DNA of 64,000 nt from Sphingomonas pituitosa NBRC 102491 (GCF_001598435.1 NZ_BCYY01000012.1:85128-149127), one strand, 5' to 3'. Shown: positions 33,812-43,988, numbered from the stretch's first letter. Translations and numbers: made by a program. The notes: a model not told the origin generated them from the letters alone.

Positions 33812-36520
33812 TTACATCTTCAGCGTGGCCGAAAGGTAGAAGCTGCGGCCGTAGAAGCTGCTCTCCTGCCACACGGCGGGATCGCGGAAATAGGCCTGTT
33901 CGCGGCTGTTGTTGAGGTTGATCACCCCGGCCGCGAAGCTGAGCCAGCTGTTCGGCGAATAGCCGCCGCTCAGGTCGAACTGGGTGCGCCCCCGCACGAC
34001 ATGGCCTTCGCGGGCGAAGAAGCTGTCGGCGCTGTTCTGCTCATAGCTGCTGCGGTGGTTCACCGAGAGGCGGACGTTGAAATGTCCGTTCTCCCAATAG
34101 GGCGAGACGTTCCACGTCACCTTCGACAGGTTGCGGATGGTGTAGCCCGTGCCGATCGCCACCTTCTGCGGATAGACCCGCGTGAAGTTGGCGAGCAGGC
34201 CGAAGCCGTCGAGCGGCAGGATGCGATCGAACGACTGGTTCCAGCTGACCTCGAAGCCCTTCACCTTGATGGTGCTGGGATCGTTGAGCGTTTGGGTGAT
34301 GTCGTAGATATTGCCGCGCGCATCGACGCAGTCGTTGCCTGCCGTGCTGAGCGCGGTGCCGTTGAACGACGTCGGGCAGATCAGGCGCGAGAAGGTGCCG
34401 TTCTTGATCCACTTGTAGAAGCCGTTCAGCGCGATCGTGCTCGACCGGGTGGGATACCATTCCACGCCCAGATCGAGCTGGTTGGCGGTCAGCGGCTTGA
34501 GGCCGGCCTGGCCGAGATCCACCGTGATCGTGCTGGTGTTCGCCGGGAAGGTGTTGGGCGAGCTGCTGGTGGTCTGCGCCATGGACGTGCTCGAATCCAT
34601 GATCGGGCGCACCAGCACCTTTGCCGCGGCGAAGCGCACCTGCACCGTGCGGGTCGGCTCCAGCACCAGGTTCAGGCTGGGCAGGACGTTGTCGTAGCTC
34701 TGCTCGATCGCATAGTCGCCGACCTTGCGCTGCACTTCGGTGTAGCCGTCGGTGCGCGGCGCGGTGATGTTGCCCTGCACTTTCTGCTTGGTGTGCTCGT
34801 AGCGGACGCCGAGATTGCCGCGCAGCGTCATGCCACCGATCTCGGTGCCGATGTCCGCCATCGCATAGGCCGATGGCATGAAGCGATCGACGTGATAGCT
34901 GGCTTCCGGCGCGAAGATGTCCGGCACGGTGATGCCGGCTGCTGCCAGCGCCTTGTCGTACGCGCCGAGGTCCGGGCCGATCCAGGCGCCGGGGATACCC
35001 GAATCGCCGTTGAGGAAGCCACTGACGCCGTAATTGTTGGTCGCCATCGGCGGGAAGATCGGGCTGGAGGGGGCCGGCTGGTTGGCCAGCGCGATCATGT
35101 CGTGGCGGCTCACGTCGCGGCTGAAGATCTCGTGCCGGTACTTGGCGCCGACGCTGAACTTCGTGATCGGCCCGAGGCTGACTTCCTTGTACAGGTCCGC
35201 CTGGCCCGAGGTTTCGCTCGACGCCATCTTGCGGGTGGCGCCGTTCGGATATTCGTTCCGGGTGAGCGTCGAGGGCGTGTAGAGCGCGGTGCTCGAAAGA
35301 TCGGTGCCGACGCTGTACTTCACCGAATCCGGGTTCGAGAAATCAATGGTCGCGGTGGGGATGTTCACCCCCAGGATCGCCGCGGCCTCGCGCTGATAGG
35401 TGCTGCCCTTGGTGTAGTTGAACACCGAACGCGCCGACCAGCCATTGTCGCCGGTCCACTTGCCCGACAGGGTATAGCCCTGGCTGACGAGGTTGCGGTC
35501 CTCGTGCTGGCGGTTGTTCTCCATCGTGAAATTGGTCGCGGTCGCCTTGGTGGCGACGCCGTTCACGACGTTGCTCGCCGCGATCCGCGCGGTGTTGAAC
35601 AGGAACACCTGCTGGTTCACGTCATAGTCGGTGATGTCCTTGGCGTAGATCGCGCTGGCGTCGATCTCGATCCGATCGCTCGGGCGCCACTGCAGGCCGC
35701 CGCTGCCCATCAGCCGCTCGGTATCGCGGTCGATGCGGCGATAGCGCGGGCGACGCGGGACATAGACGGTCGCGCCGGCGGTCGTCCCGGTGGCCCAGCG
35801 GTCCATCCAGAAATAGTCGGCGCGGTCCTTCAGCTTCTGGTAGCCGAGGTTGACGTAGACGCCGAGCTTGCCGTCGGCGAGCTGGTCGACATAGCTGCCG
35901 CTGATCTTCGGCGTGATCTTGCCGCCGGCATATTCGGAATTCTGGCCCTTCACCGACAGGACCAGCTGGCGGTCCTTATAGTCGAGCGGCATCGTGGTCT
36001 GGATGTTGACCGTGCCCGAAAGGCCGCCGGCATCCATGTCGGCCGTCGGCGACTTGACCACCTGGATCGCGTTGGCGAGTTCGGTCTGGATGATGTCGTA
36101 GCGGAAGCCGTCGGTGAAGTCGGCGCTCTTGAAGGTCTGGCCGTTCACCGTGGTCAGCGCATATTGCGGGCCGAGGCCGCGGATGCTGATCGTCGCGCCG
36201 CGCCCGTTGATGTTCGACATCTGCACGCCCGAGATGCGCTGGATCGCCTCGGTGATGTTCTCGCTGGGGAACTTGCCCAGATCCTCGGCCGAGATACCGT
36301 CGGTGACGCGCGTGTCCCGGCGCTTGGCGTCGATGGCGTTGTCGATCGATGCGCGGATGCCGTTGACGACGATCTCGCCGTCTTCCTGGCTTGCGGCTGG
36401 GGTTTCGGTCTGCGCCTGCGCGGCAGTGGCCAGACCCAGCGCGGCCAGCCCGCCTGAGGCGAGGAGCATGCTTTTAGCAATCGTTCGCATCGGCACGCCA
36501 AGGCTGTGTAGTTTCGGCAT
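33812..36520 (-). CDS. TonB-dependent receptor, glycan-uptake type
   Basis: A 902-aa outer-membrane receptor: signal peptide (cleaved near AAQAQ), an early EIVVNGIRAS TonB-box-like segment, a plug domain (about 65-170, with GVQMSNINGRGATISIRGLG) and a 22-strand barrel. The DAKRRDTRVTDGISAEDLGK opening is typical of the large receptors that sphingomonads and Caulobacter use for sugars. The last residue is Met rather than the usual aromatic. A strong GGGGGG site precedes the ATG at 36520. It would bring in the oligosaccharides cut by the GH89 enzyme. Confidence 0.94.
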   Translation of the reverse strand: MPKLHSLGVPMRTIAKSMLLASGGLAALGLATAAQAQTETPAASQEDGEIVVNGIRASIDNAIDAKRRDTRVTDGISAEDLGKFPSENITEAIQRISGVQMSNINGRGATISIRGLGPQYALTTVNGQTFKSADFTDGFRYDIIQTELANAIQVVKSPTADMDAGGLSGTVNIQTTMPLDYKDRQLVLSVKGQNSEYAGGKITPKISGSYVDQLADGKLGVYVNLGYQKLKDRADYFWMDRWATGTTAGATVYVPRRPRYRRIDRDTERLMGSGGLQWRPSDRIEIDASAIYAKDITDYDVNQQVFLFNTARIAASNVVNGVATKATATNFTMENNRQHEDRNLVSQGYTLSGKWTGDNGWSARSVFNYTKGSTYQREAAAILGVNIPTATIDFSNPDSVKYSVGTDLSSTALYTPSTLTRNEYPNGATRKMASSETSGQADLYKEVSLGPITKFSVGAKYRHEIFSRDVSRHDMIALANQPAPSSPIFPPMATNNYGVSGFLNGDSGIPGAWIGPDLGAYDKALAAAGITVPDIFAPEASYHVDRFMPSAYAMADIGTEIGGMTLRGNLGVRYEHTKQKVQGNITAPRTDGYTEVQRKVGDYAIEQSYDNVLPSLNLVLEPTRTVQVRFAAAKVLVRPIMDSSTSMAQTTSSSPNTFPANTSTITVDLGQAGLKPLTANQLDLGVEWYPTRSSTIALNGFYKWIKNGTFSRLICPTSFNGTALSTAGNDCVDARGNIYDITQTLNDPSTIKVKGFEVSWNQSFDRILPLDGFGLLANFTRVYPQKVAIGTGYTIRNLSKVTWNVSPYWENGHFNVRLSVNHRSSYEQNSADSFFAREGHVVRGRTQFDLSGGYSPNSWLSFAAGVINLNNSREQAYFRDPAVWQESSFYGRSFYLSATLKM

Positions 36521-36611
36521 TTTATACCCCCCAAGTGGTTGAACCCATTGTCCAATGCCGCGCCCGAGTCCTCCCGGGACATATTGTGTTCTGCTGGGTC
36601 GCGACAGGGGT

Positions 36612-36640
36612 ATTGGTCGGTACCGGTCCTATTCTGTCAA
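36612..36640 (-). promoter_or_regulatory. Candidate promoter/operator of the TonB receptor gene
   Basis: On the minus strand a TTGACA box (36635-36640) is followed 17 bases later by a weak -10 (ACCAAT). The perfect palindrome CGGTACCG (36618-36625) lies between them, where a LacI-type repressor would block transcription. Nothing else in the 277-base region 36521-36797 looks like a gene. Confidence 0.4.
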
Positions 36641-36797
36641 GGCCAATTCAATACAAAAACAAATGGTGGTATTACCTCTTTGCCTGACAGCGCCCCCTAT
36701 GGCCATGGCAAGTGCTTGTTTTCAGGACGCGAAAACGAGTGTCGCCGAACCGCAACAGGTTCGGCGAAACCGCTCTGTGGCACTGAAGTGGGTAGGT

Positions 36798-37280
36798 TCA
36801 GGCGATGCGGGGTGCGAGAATCCGCATCAGTGCTTCGCAGCCCGCTGCGTCGCCGGCGTCAAATCGCGCCGGAAGCGGGCTGTCGAGGTCGAGTACGCCC
36901 AGCAATGCGCCTTGGTGCACGATCGGTACTACCAATTCCGACCGGCTGGCCGCGTCGCAAGCGATGTGGCCCGGAAAGGCATGAACATCCTCCACCAGTT
37001 GCGTCTCGCGAGTCGCGGCCGCCGCGCCGCACACGCCCTTGCCGAACGGGATGCGGATGCACGCCGCCTTGCCCTGGAAGGGGCCGAGCACCAGCTCCTC
37101 CGCCACGTTGCGGTAGAAGCCGGCCCAGTTGAGATCGGGCAGATACTGGCCGATCAGCGCGGAGACGTTCGCCATGTTGGCGATGGGATCCGGCTCGTCG
37201 GCGGTCAGCGAATCGAGCGCGGCGGCGAGGTCGCGATAGAGCTCGGCCTTGGAATCTGCGGTGATGTCGAAGCTGTACAT
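36798..37280 (-). CDS. msrC: Free methionine-(R)-sulfoxide reductase (GAF type)
   Basis: A 160-aa GAF-domain protein of the fRMsr family, which reduces free methionine-R-sulfoxide using thioredoxin. The three family Cys are visible in ACIRIPFGKGVCG (two) and ACDAASRSELVVPI (the catalytic one). NWAGFY and LGVLDLDSP are further family marks. The ATG at 37280 gives a normal-length protein (E. coli MsrC about 165 aa). Confidence 0.94.
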   Translation of the reverse strand: MYSFDITADSKAELYRDLAAALDSLTADEPDPIANMANVSALIGQYLPDLNWAGFYRNVAEELVLGPFQGKAACIRIPFGKGVCGAAAATRETQLVEDVHAFPGHIACDAASRSELVVPIVHQGALLGVLDLDSPLPARFDAGDAAGCEALMRILAPRIA

Positions 37281-37320
37281 GGGCGCGATGTAGGGGATTG
37301 TGGGGCGGCGTGCGAGGGGG

Positions 37321-37722
37321 TCAGTCGAACGACACCTTGCCGCGCCCGGCCTTGATCGCCGAGCGGCCCTTCTTGGCATCCACCCGCCGCGCCTTCGCCG
37401 CCTTGCTCGGCTTGGTCTTGACCCGCTTCGCCTGGCGCTCGTGCGCCTTGTCGATCAGGTCGGAGAGGCGCTGGCGGGCATCGGTGCGGTTGGCGTCCTG
37501 GGTGCGATATTGCCGCGCGGTGATCAGCAGTTCGCCGGCCGAGGTCATCCGCGTGCCCGCCAGTTCCTTCAGCCGTTCATAGGCATGCGGAGCGAGCCCC
37601 AGCCGGAACACGTCCACCCGCAGCTGCACCGCGGTCGCGACCTTGTTGACGTTCTGCCCGCCCGGCCCCGTGGCGGCGAGGAACTTCTCCTCGACGATCG
37701 CGGCGTCGGGGATCTCAACCAT
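37321..37722 (-). CDS. arfB: Alternative ribosome-rescue factor ArfB (ICT1/YaeJ type)
   Basis: A 133-aa release-factor-like protein with the catalytic GGQ in ATGPGGQNVNKVATAV (near residue 21) and a long basic tail (ending KAGRGKVSFD) that enters the empty mRNA channel of stalled ribosomes. It hydrolyses peptidyl-tRNA on ribosomes without a stop codon. It overlaps the upstream pseudouridine synthase gene by 8 bases. Confidence 0.94.
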   Translation of the reverse strand: MVEIPDAAIVEEKFLAATGPGGQNVNKVATAVQLRVDVFRLGLAPHAYERLKELAGTRMTSAGELLITARQYRTQDANRTDARQRLSDLIDKAHERQAKRVKTKPSKAAKARRVDAKKGRSAIKAGRGKVSFD

Positions 37723-38374
37723 GCGTGGGGCGGCCGAAGCCGATATGGTGGAAGCGCGCCGGCAGCGGCGCGTCGCCGTGGACGTCGGGCTTGCCGGGGC
37801 GCGGCACCGTGATCGACTGGGCGTGGAGCATCAGCGCCGGGCCACCGCTGCCGTAGACGGGGTCGCCGACGATCGGGATGCCGATGCCTTCCAGCGCGTG
37901 GACGCGGATCTGGTGGGTGCGGCCGGTCTCGGGATAGAAGGCGACCAGCGCGCGGCCGTCATGCACTTCCATCCGCTTCCAGCGGGTGCGCGCGGACTTG
38001 CCCTTGGGATCATGGGTCATCCGCCAGCCTTCCTCGATGCTGGAAATCTTGCCGAGCGGCAGGTCGATCTCGCCGCTCTCGGCCTCCGGCACGCCTTCGA
38101 GGATCGCGACATAGCGCTTGGTGACCTGACCGGCCTCGAACGCCTGGCCGAAGCGCTTCATCGCCTTGGGGTTGCGCGCCAGCAATAGGCAGCCGCTGGT
38201 ATCACGGTCGAGCCGATGGACGGGGACGGGCGGACGCTGGAAGCCGAAGGTCAGCTGGTCGAGCAGATCCTCCAGGCTTTCGCTGCGGTCGCGCGGGCGA
38301 TCGACGGGAAGGCCCGCCGGCTTGTCGATGATCAGCGCTTCGCCGTCGATGAAGAGTACCCGGTCCTTGAACAT
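37715..38374 (-). CDS. RluA-family RNA pseudouridine synthase
   Basis: A 219-aa enzyme that converts uridine to pseudouridine in RNA. The catalytic Asp is in HRLDRDTSGCLLLA; TKRYVAI and ETGRTHQIRVHA are the other family motifs. There is no S4 domain, so it resembles the short RluA/TruC forms; whether rRNA or tRNA is the target cannot be told. The ATG at 38374 begins MFKDRVLFIDGEAL; an in-frame TTG lies 27 bases upstream. Confidence 0.92.
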   Translation of the reverse strand: MFKDRVLFIDGEALIIDKPAGLPVDRPRDRSESLEDLLDQLTFGFQRPPVPVHRLDRDTSGCLLLARNPKAMKRFGQAFEAGQVTKRYVAILEGVPEAESGEIDLPLGKISSIEEGWRMTHDPKGKSARTRWKRMEVHDGRALVAFYPETGRTHQIRVHALEGIGIPIVGDPVYGSGGPALMLHAQSITVPRPGKPDVHGDAPLPARFHHIGFGRPTHG

Positions 38375-38411
38375 GGGCGGGATATAGCGATCGGCGCGCA
38401 ATTCGCGAGCC

Positions 38412-38451
38412 CCGAAACGAAAACGGCCGGAGCAGGGGGAGCTCCGGCCGT
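38412..38451 (-). terminator. Rho-independent terminator of wrbA
   Basis: Arms ACGGCCGGAGC (38423-38433) and GCTCCGGCCGT (38441-38451) pair perfectly around a 7-base loop. Read leftward, the stem is followed by TTTCGTTTCG. It lies about 40 bases beyond the wrbA stop on the same strand. Confidence 0.85.
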
Positions 38452-38494
38452 CGTTGAGCGCGGCGCGATACGCTACGGGCGCGCGCTTCGGGGA

Positions 38495-39097
38495 TTATGC
38501 CTTCAGCTTGGCCGCGGTCTCGGCGATGCGGCGGCCCTGGTAGCGGGCGCCGTCCAGCTCGACCGCGCTCGGCAGGCGGCTGCCGTCGCCGTCGGCGATC
38601 GTGCTCGCGCCATAGGGCGTGCCGCCCTTCACCTCATCGACGCCAGCCTGGCCCTGATAGCCATAGTCGAGGCCGACGATGGTCATGCCGAAGTGCAGCA
38701 GGTTGGTGATGATCGAGAACAGCGTGGTCTCCTGGCCGCCATGCTGCGAGGCGGTGGAGGTGAACGCGCCGCCGACCTTGCCGTTCAGCTGGCCCTGGAA
38801 CCACACGCCGCCGGCCTTGTCCCAGAACGCCGCCATCTGGCTGGCCATGCGCCCGAAGCGGGTCGGGCTGCCGACGATGATGCCGTCATACTGGGCGAGC
38901 TGGTTGACGTCGTCGAGCACCGGGTGGCTCTCGTCGACGCGGAAGCCGGCGGCCTGCGCGACTTCGAACGGCGCGGTCTCGGCGACGCGGCGGACGTCGA
39001 CGGTCGCGCCGGCGCTGCGGGCACCCTCGGCGACGGCGTCGGCCATCTGCGCGATGTGGCCGTAGGACGAGTAATAGAGAACGAGGATCTTGGTCAT
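38495..39097 (-). CDS. wrbA: NAD(P)H:quinone oxidoreductase WrbA
   Basis: A 200-aa flavodoxin-like protein that reduces quinones by two electrons, protecting against oxidative stress. The FMN-binding loop [31 protein letters not shown] and [12 protein letters not shown] are all family signatures. A clear terminator follows, so the gene is probably transcribed alone. Confidence 0.96.
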   Translation of the reverse strand: MTKILVLYYSSYGHIAQMADAVAEGARSAGATVDVRRVAETAPFEVAQAAGFRVDESHPVLDDVNQLAQYDGIIVGSPTRFGRMASQMAAFWDKAGGVWFQGQLNGKVGGAFTSTASQHGGQETTLFSIITNLLHFGMTIVGLDYGYQGQAGVDEVKGGTPYGASTIADGDGSRLPSAVELDGARYQGRRIAETAAKLKA

Positions 39098-39151
39098 GGC
39101 AATGGTCCTGTCGTGAAAAGGATCGGGGGCCTGCCGCCCCCCGGGAAAAGC

Positions 39152-39850
39152 TTACTCGGCGTCGACGAGCACGATCTCGGCGTCTTCGAGCGCGGTGATC
39201 GTCACGGTCTGGCCACCGGTCAGCGCTGCACCATCGCGGGCGTCGATGCGATCATCCGCAAGGCTGATCGACCCAACCGCCGGTACAAGATAGGCGTGCC
39301 GACCCTCTCCCACGGTATAGGATACGCTCTCGCCCGCCTTCAGCGTGGCGCCCAGTACGCGGGCGTCGGCGCGGATCGGCAGCGCGTCCTTGTCGTCGGC
39401 GAACCCCGAGGCGAGCGTGACGAACCGGCCCGAACGATCGCCCTTGGGGAAGGGCTTGGCGCCCCAGCTCGGCTGGCCGCCGGCCTCGCGCGGCAGGATC
39501 CAGATCTGGAAGATCCGGGTCGTTTCCGGCTCGAGGTTGTATTCCGCGTGGCGCACGCCGGTGCCGGCGCTCATCACCTGCACGTCGCCCGCTTCGGTCC
39601 GGCCCTTGTTGCCCATCGAGTCCTGGTGGGTGATCGCCCCAGCGCGGACATAGGTGATGATTTCCATGTTCTGGTGCGGATGCGGCGGAAAGCCCGAATT
39701 GGCCGCGATTTCGTCGTCGTTCCACACCCGGATCGCACCCCAGCCCATGCGGGACGGATCGTGATAGTCGGCGAAACTGAAATGATGCTTGGCCTTGAGC
39801 CAGCCGTGATCGGCACCGCCCAGGCTTTCGAAACTGCGTTTGTCGATCAT
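39152..39850 (-). CDS. Pirin-family protein
   Basis: A 232-aa two-cupin protein. The metal-binding motif of the N-terminal cupin is visible as FPPHPHQNMEIITYV (two His) with HAEYNLEPE further on; GHDSMGN-type spacing is present as HQDSMGNKG. Some pirins are quercetinases, but the natural substrate is uncertain. GGGAGA lies about 6 bases before the ATG at 39850. It is divergent from a LysR regulator gene, which probably controls it. Confidence 0.93.
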   Translation of the reverse strand: MIDKRSFESLGGADHGWLKAKHHFSFADYHDPSRMGWGAIRVWNDDEIAANSGFPPHPHQNMEIITYVRAGAITHQDSMGNKGRTEAGDVQVMSAGTGVRHAEYNLEPETTRIFQIWILPREAGGQPSWGAKPFPKGDRSGRFVTLASGFADDKDALPIRADARVLGATLKAGESVSYTVGEGRHAYLVPAVGSISLADDRIDARDGAALTGGQTVTITALEDAEIVLVDAE

Positions 39851-39905
39851 CGCTGATCTCCCATGTGTTGCTGCCAAGATAGGGATCGGTATCGGCGCGT
39901 AAACG

Positions 39906-39929
39906 GAAACGTTGGAAACTGATCGTTTC
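39906..39929. promoter_or_regulatory. Candidate LysR operator between pirin and lysR genes
   Basis: An inverted repeat GAAACG ... CGTTTC with a 12-base spacer lies in the 113-base divergent region, 35 bases before the LysR ATG. Position and dyad fit the binding site of the adjacent LysR protein. Confidence 0.4.
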
Positions 39930-39963
39930 ATGATATGGCTTCGCCCGAGCAGGAGGCGCGGGG

Positions 39964-40875
39964 ATGAAGCTACCGGATTTCGAGGCATGGGCGGTGTTTG
40001 CCAGCGTGGTCGAGCATCGCTCGTTCAGCGGCGCGGCGGTGGCGCTGGGCGTCTCCAAGGCGACGGTTTCCAAGGCGATCACCCGGCTGGAGGAACGGCT
40101 GGCCACCGCGCTGTTCCACCGCACCTCGCGCCGGCTGACGCTTACCGACAGCGGCCAGCAGCTCGCCGAACACGCCCAGCGGATCCTCGACGACGGCCAG
40201 GCGGCCGAGGAAGCGGCGTTCGAGAGCGCAAGCGCGCCCTCGGGCGTGGTGCGGCTGGCGGCGCCGCTCACCTTCGGCTCCCGCCACCTCTCCGGCCTGA
40301 TCGCCGAGTTCATGACCGCGCATCCCCAGATCAAGGTGGAACTCACCCTGTCCGATGCGTTCGTCGACATCGTCGGCGAGGGGATCGACGTGGCGATCCG
40401 CATCGCCGAGCTGCCGGACAGTTCGCTGCGCGCGCGGCGGCTGGGGCCGGTGAACATCCATGTCGTCGCGGCGCCGGGCTATTTCGAGCGGATGGGGCGC
40501 CCGCAGCACCCGGCGGACCTCGCCCGGCACGCCTGCTTCGTCTACACCAACACCGCGACACCCGGCGTCTGGCGTTTCAAGAAGGCGGGCGGCGAGGAGG
40601 CCGCGGTGCGCGTCGACGGCCCGTTGCGCACCGACAATGGCGAGGCGATGCTGCCGGCGTTGCGCGCAGGCCTTGGTGTCGCGCGCTTGCCCGGCTTTCT
40701 GGTCGATGCGGAAATCGCTGCCGGTCGCCTGGAGGTGGCGCTGGCCGACTGGGTGGCGGGATCGGTGGGCCTCCACCTCGTCACGCCCCCGGGATCGCGA
40801 CGGCCGGTGCGCGTGGAAGCGCTGATCGAATTTTTGACGGAGCGGTTGCGCAGCATCTGCGTTCGGGCTGGGTGA
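39964..40875 (+). CDS. LysR-family transcriptional regulator
   Basis: A 303-aa regulator with an N-terminal winged helix-turn-helix (FASVVEHRSFSGAAVALGVSKATVSKAI) and a LysR substrate-binding domain. The ATVSKAITRLE and DSGQQL details match the subgroup that controls pirin and quinone oxidoreductase genes. It is divergent from the pirin gene with a dyad between them. The stop overlaps the transporter start (GTGA). Confidence 0.93.
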   Translation: MKLPDFEAWAVFASVVEHRSFSGAAVALGVSKATVSKAITRLEERLATALFHRTSRRLTLTDSGQQLAEHAQRILDDGQAAEEAAFESASAPSGVVRLAAPLTFGSRHLSGLIAEFMTAHPQIKVELTLSDAFVDIVGEGIDVAIRIAELPDSSLRARRLGPVNIHVVAAPGYFERMGRPQHPADLARHACFVYTNTATPGVWRFKKAGGEEAAVRVDGPLRTDNGEAMLPALRAGLGVARLPGFLVDAEIAAGRLEVALADWVAGSVGLHLVTPPGSRRPVRVEALIEFLTERLRSICVRAG

Positions 40876-41942
40876 AGCGCCTCGTTCCCGATGATGCCGA
40901 CGCACGGTTCATCCGCCGCGTCCTGATCCTGCTTACCGTCGGCGGGGTGGTGGTGGCGCTGGTGCGCGCCGCCGATCTGCTGATTCTCACCTTCGGCGCG
41001 GTGCTGGGGGCGGTGGTGATCCGCGCCATCGCCGATCGCCTCGTCCAGCTCGGCGTGCCGAAGCGCTGGTCCGTGGTCGGATCGATGCTGACGGTGGTGG
41101 CGGCGATCGGCTTCCTCGTCTGGCTGTTCGCGGTGCAGTTCGGCCCGCAGGTGGAAGCACTGGTCCGCTCGATCCCGCAGCTGGTGGTGCGGCTGAAGGA
41201 ATGGGCGCAGGGCAGCCCCGTCGCCGCCAAGCTCTACGATGCCGCCGAAGCCGCCTTCGCCGGATCGCGGGTGGCGCGCGATGCGAGCGGATTCGCGCTG
41301 GGATCGTTCGAGCTGTTCCTCAATGCGTTGCTGCTGCTGGTCGGCGCGCTGTTCATGGCGGCCGATCCCGGCGTGTATCTGCGCGGGCTGCTGTTGCTCG
41401 TGCCCAAGGGCGATACGCGCGACTCGGTAGCCGATGCACTTGCCGACGTCGGCACCACGCTACGGCTGTGGCTGCGCACCCAGCTGATCCTGATGACCAG
41501 CATGGGATTGCTCGTCGGGGCAGGGCTGTGGATTGCCGGGGTGCCGTCGCCGGCCGCTTTGGGGCTGCTGGCGGGCCTCAGCGAGTTCATCCCCTATGTC
41601 GGCCCCGCCGCGGCGATGCTGCCGGCGCTGGGCCTTGCCGCCACCGGCGGATCGGGGGCGCTGATCGGCTGCCTCCTCGTCTTCGCGGGCGTTCGGGTCA
41701 TCCAGACCAACTTCCTTACCCCCTTCGTGCAGAGCCGCGTCATCTCCATCCCGCCGGCGGTCACGCTGTTCGCGATCATCGGCATCGGCTTCGTGTTCGG
41801 CCTGTTCGGCCTGTTCTTCTCCGCGGCGCTGCTGGTGGTGATATTCACGCTGGTGCGCAGCCTGTATCTGCGGGAGGTTCTTGGCGAGAATATCGACGTA
41901 AGACCCCAGGATTCCCCGGATAAGGCCGAACCCGGTGCGTAG
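40872..41942 (+). CDS. AI-2E (PerM)-family membrane transporter
   Basis: A 356-aa protein with seven or eight membrane helices and a soluble region between the third and fourth. The C-terminal half carries the family pattern [20 protein letters not shown] followed by [17 protein letters not shown]. Relatives export autoinducer-2 or act as Na+/H+ antiporters; substrate here is unknown. The GTG at 40872 overlaps the LysR stop. Confidence 0.9.
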   Translation: MKRLVPDDADARFIRRVLILLTVGGVVVALVRAADLLILTFGAVLGAVVIRAIADRLVQLGVPKRWSVVGSMLTVVAAIGFLVWLFAVQFGPQVEALVRSIPQLVVRLKEWAQGSPVAAKLYDAAEAAFAGSRVARDASGFALGSFELFLNALLLLVGALFMAADPGVYLRGLLLLVPKGDTRDSVADALADVGTTLRLWLRTQLILMTSMGLLVGAGLWIAGVPSPAALGLLAGLSEFIPYVGPAAAMLPALGLAATGGSGALIGCLLVFAGVRVIQTNFLTPFVQSRVISIPPAVTLFAIIGIGFVFGLFGLFFSAALLVVIFTLVRSLYLREVLGENIDVRPQDSPDKAEPGA

Positions 41943-41981
41943 ATTCCACAGGGCTTGCGGAACCGCCCGACTTACGAGAAA

Positions 41982-42014
41982 TTAACCTTTCGGCTTCATT
42001 GACGCTTAGGTTAA
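41982..42014. promoter_or_regulatory. Candidate CtrA half-sites upstream of ctrA
   Basis: TTAACC (41982-41987) and GGTTAA (42009-42014) face each other 63-95 bases before the ctrA ATG. They match CtrA half-sites (TTAACCAT-like) and suggest the known autoregulation; spacing differs from the classical TTAA-N7-TTAA. Confidence 0.45.
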
Positions 42015-42076
42015 TGAAGCGTCCAGCGCGTCGAGCATCGGGGCTCCGTCGTGTGGTGTGGACAGGGGAACCGGCA

Positions 42077-42784
<708 letters not shown>

Positions 42785-42808
42785 TCCCGGATTGCCTGTC
42801 AGGATTAG

Positions 42809-42849
42809 AAAAGCCGTCGTCACACCCGAAGTGACGGCGGCTTTTTCGT
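42809..42849 (+). terminator. Rho-independent terminator of ctrA
   Basis: Arms AAGCCGTCGTCAC and GTGACGGCGGCTT form a 13-bp stem with one G-T pair and a 7-base loop (ACCCGAA), followed by TTTTT at 42842-42846. It starts 24 bases after the ctrA stop. Confidence 0.88.
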
Positions 42850-42895
42850 TTCGGCGGCGCTGTTCGGAAGGGCCCGGATCGTGCAAATGCGCTGC

Positions 42896-43300
42896 ATGAC
42901 GAACCCCGGCGACCAAGCCGCCCCGCCGAGCGGCTTCAGCATCTCCGCGCGCCTGAACAGCTTCCGCTATGCCGTTCGCGGTCTGCGCTGGCTGATCCGG
43001 GAAGAACATAATGCCCGGGTGCATCTGGCCGCTTCGGTTCTGGCGGTGGGCGCCGGACTGGTGCTGCGGCTGCCGGCGCCGGACTGGCGCTGGCTGATCG
43101 TCGCGATCGCGCTGGTTTGGCTGGCAGAGGCGTTCAACACCGCAATCGAAGACATTTGCGACCGGATTTGCCCGGAGTTCGATCCCGCGATCGGGCGCAT
43201 CAAGGATCTTGCGGCCGGGGGCGTGCTGGTAGCGTCGCTCGCCGCGGCGGGAATCGGACTATTCACGCTGGGCCCGCCGCTGCTGAAGCTGCTGCATTAA
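42896..43300 (+). CDS. dgkA: Diacylglycerol kinase (DgkA type)
   Basis: A 134-aa membrane enzyme with three helices that phosphorylates diacylglycerol to phosphatidic acid. EEHNARVHL in the first part and WLAEAFNTAIEDICD, the catalytic segment with Glu and Asn, are typical of DgkA. The start at 42896 gives MTNPGDQ; its ribosome-binding site is weak. Confidence 0.92.
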   Translation: MTNPGDQAAPPSGFSISARLNSFRYAVRGLRWLIREEHNARVHLAASVLAVGAGLVLRLPAPDWRWLIVAIALVWLAEAFNTAIEDICDRICPEFDPAIGRIKDLAAGGVLVASLAAAGIGLFTLGPPLLKLLH

Positions 43301-43336
43301 AGCCATTTCCCCTGCTAGGCAGGGGCCTTTCTTGCT

Positions 43337-43984
43337 TCAACGCCCGCGCGCGGCGGCGTGATGCTCGGCGCGGGCGAGCAGCGCCAGCAGGTCCTCGCGG
43401 CTGACGTCGAACGCTTCGCCCGCCTCCGCCAGCGCTGCGTCGATATCCTCGGGCAGCAGCCCCGGTGCAGGCGGGGTGGGCAGTGCGCGGTGGGGGTAGC
43501 TGTGGCCGGTGAAACGGTGGGCCGCCAGCCCGCACAGCGTCAGCAGTACGGCATTCACACCGATCGGCAGCAGAACGAAGCTAAGGCCCTGGCTCAGTAC
43601 CGCAGGTGCCAGTACCGGCAGCAGCACCGTCCCGCCGCCGGGCGGATGCAGGCTGCGGGTGAGCGACATGACCGCAATCGCCAGCCCCACGGCCACGCCC
43701 GCCGCCAGTGCGCCGTGCCCGAGCCAAAGCGCCACGCCCCAGCCGACCAGCGCCGAGATCACGTTGCCCCCGATCACCCGCCAGGGTTGGGCCAGCGGGC
43801 TCGACGGCACCGCGAACACCAGCACTGCCGAGGCACCGATCGGCGCGGCGAGCAGGATCGCGGTCGTGCGATCGAATCCCGCCAGCGCCGATACCCAGGC
43901 CGTCACCCCGATCCCGATCGCGCCGCCCAGCGCCGCGCCAATCCGGTCGCGCCACTGCGCGCCGGCCATCACCAAGCGGAACAT
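43337..43984 (-). CDS. HPP-family membrane protein
   Basis: A 215-aa protein with four membrane helices and the family's namesake motif in SLHPPGGGTVLLPVL. APIGASAVLVFAVPSSPLAQPW is a second conserved block. Some HPP proteins carry nitrite across membranes. A soluble tail of about 60 residues (DIDAALAEAGEAFDVSREDL) follows the last helix. The upstream amidohydrolase gene ends its neighbourhood in the opposite order, so the two are 4 bases apart on the same strand. Confidence 0.88.
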   Translation of the reverse strand: MFRLVMAGAQWRDRIGAALGGAIGIGVTAWVSALAGFDRTTAILLAAPIGASAVLVFAVPSSPLAQPWRVIGGNVISALVGWGVALWLGHGALAAGVAVGLAIAVMSLTRSLHPPGGGTVLLPVLAPAVLSQGLSFVLLPIGVNAVLLTLCGLAAHRFTGHSYPHRALPTPPAPGLLPEDIDAALAEAGEAFDVSREDLLALLARAEHHAAARGR

Positions 43985-43988
43985 CGGC

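Noticed and set aside
41982..42014. The dyad upstream of ctrA as a full CtrA site of the TTAA-N7-TTAA type
   Set aside because: Spacing between the two half-sites is 21 bases and they are inverted, so only half-sites are claimed.
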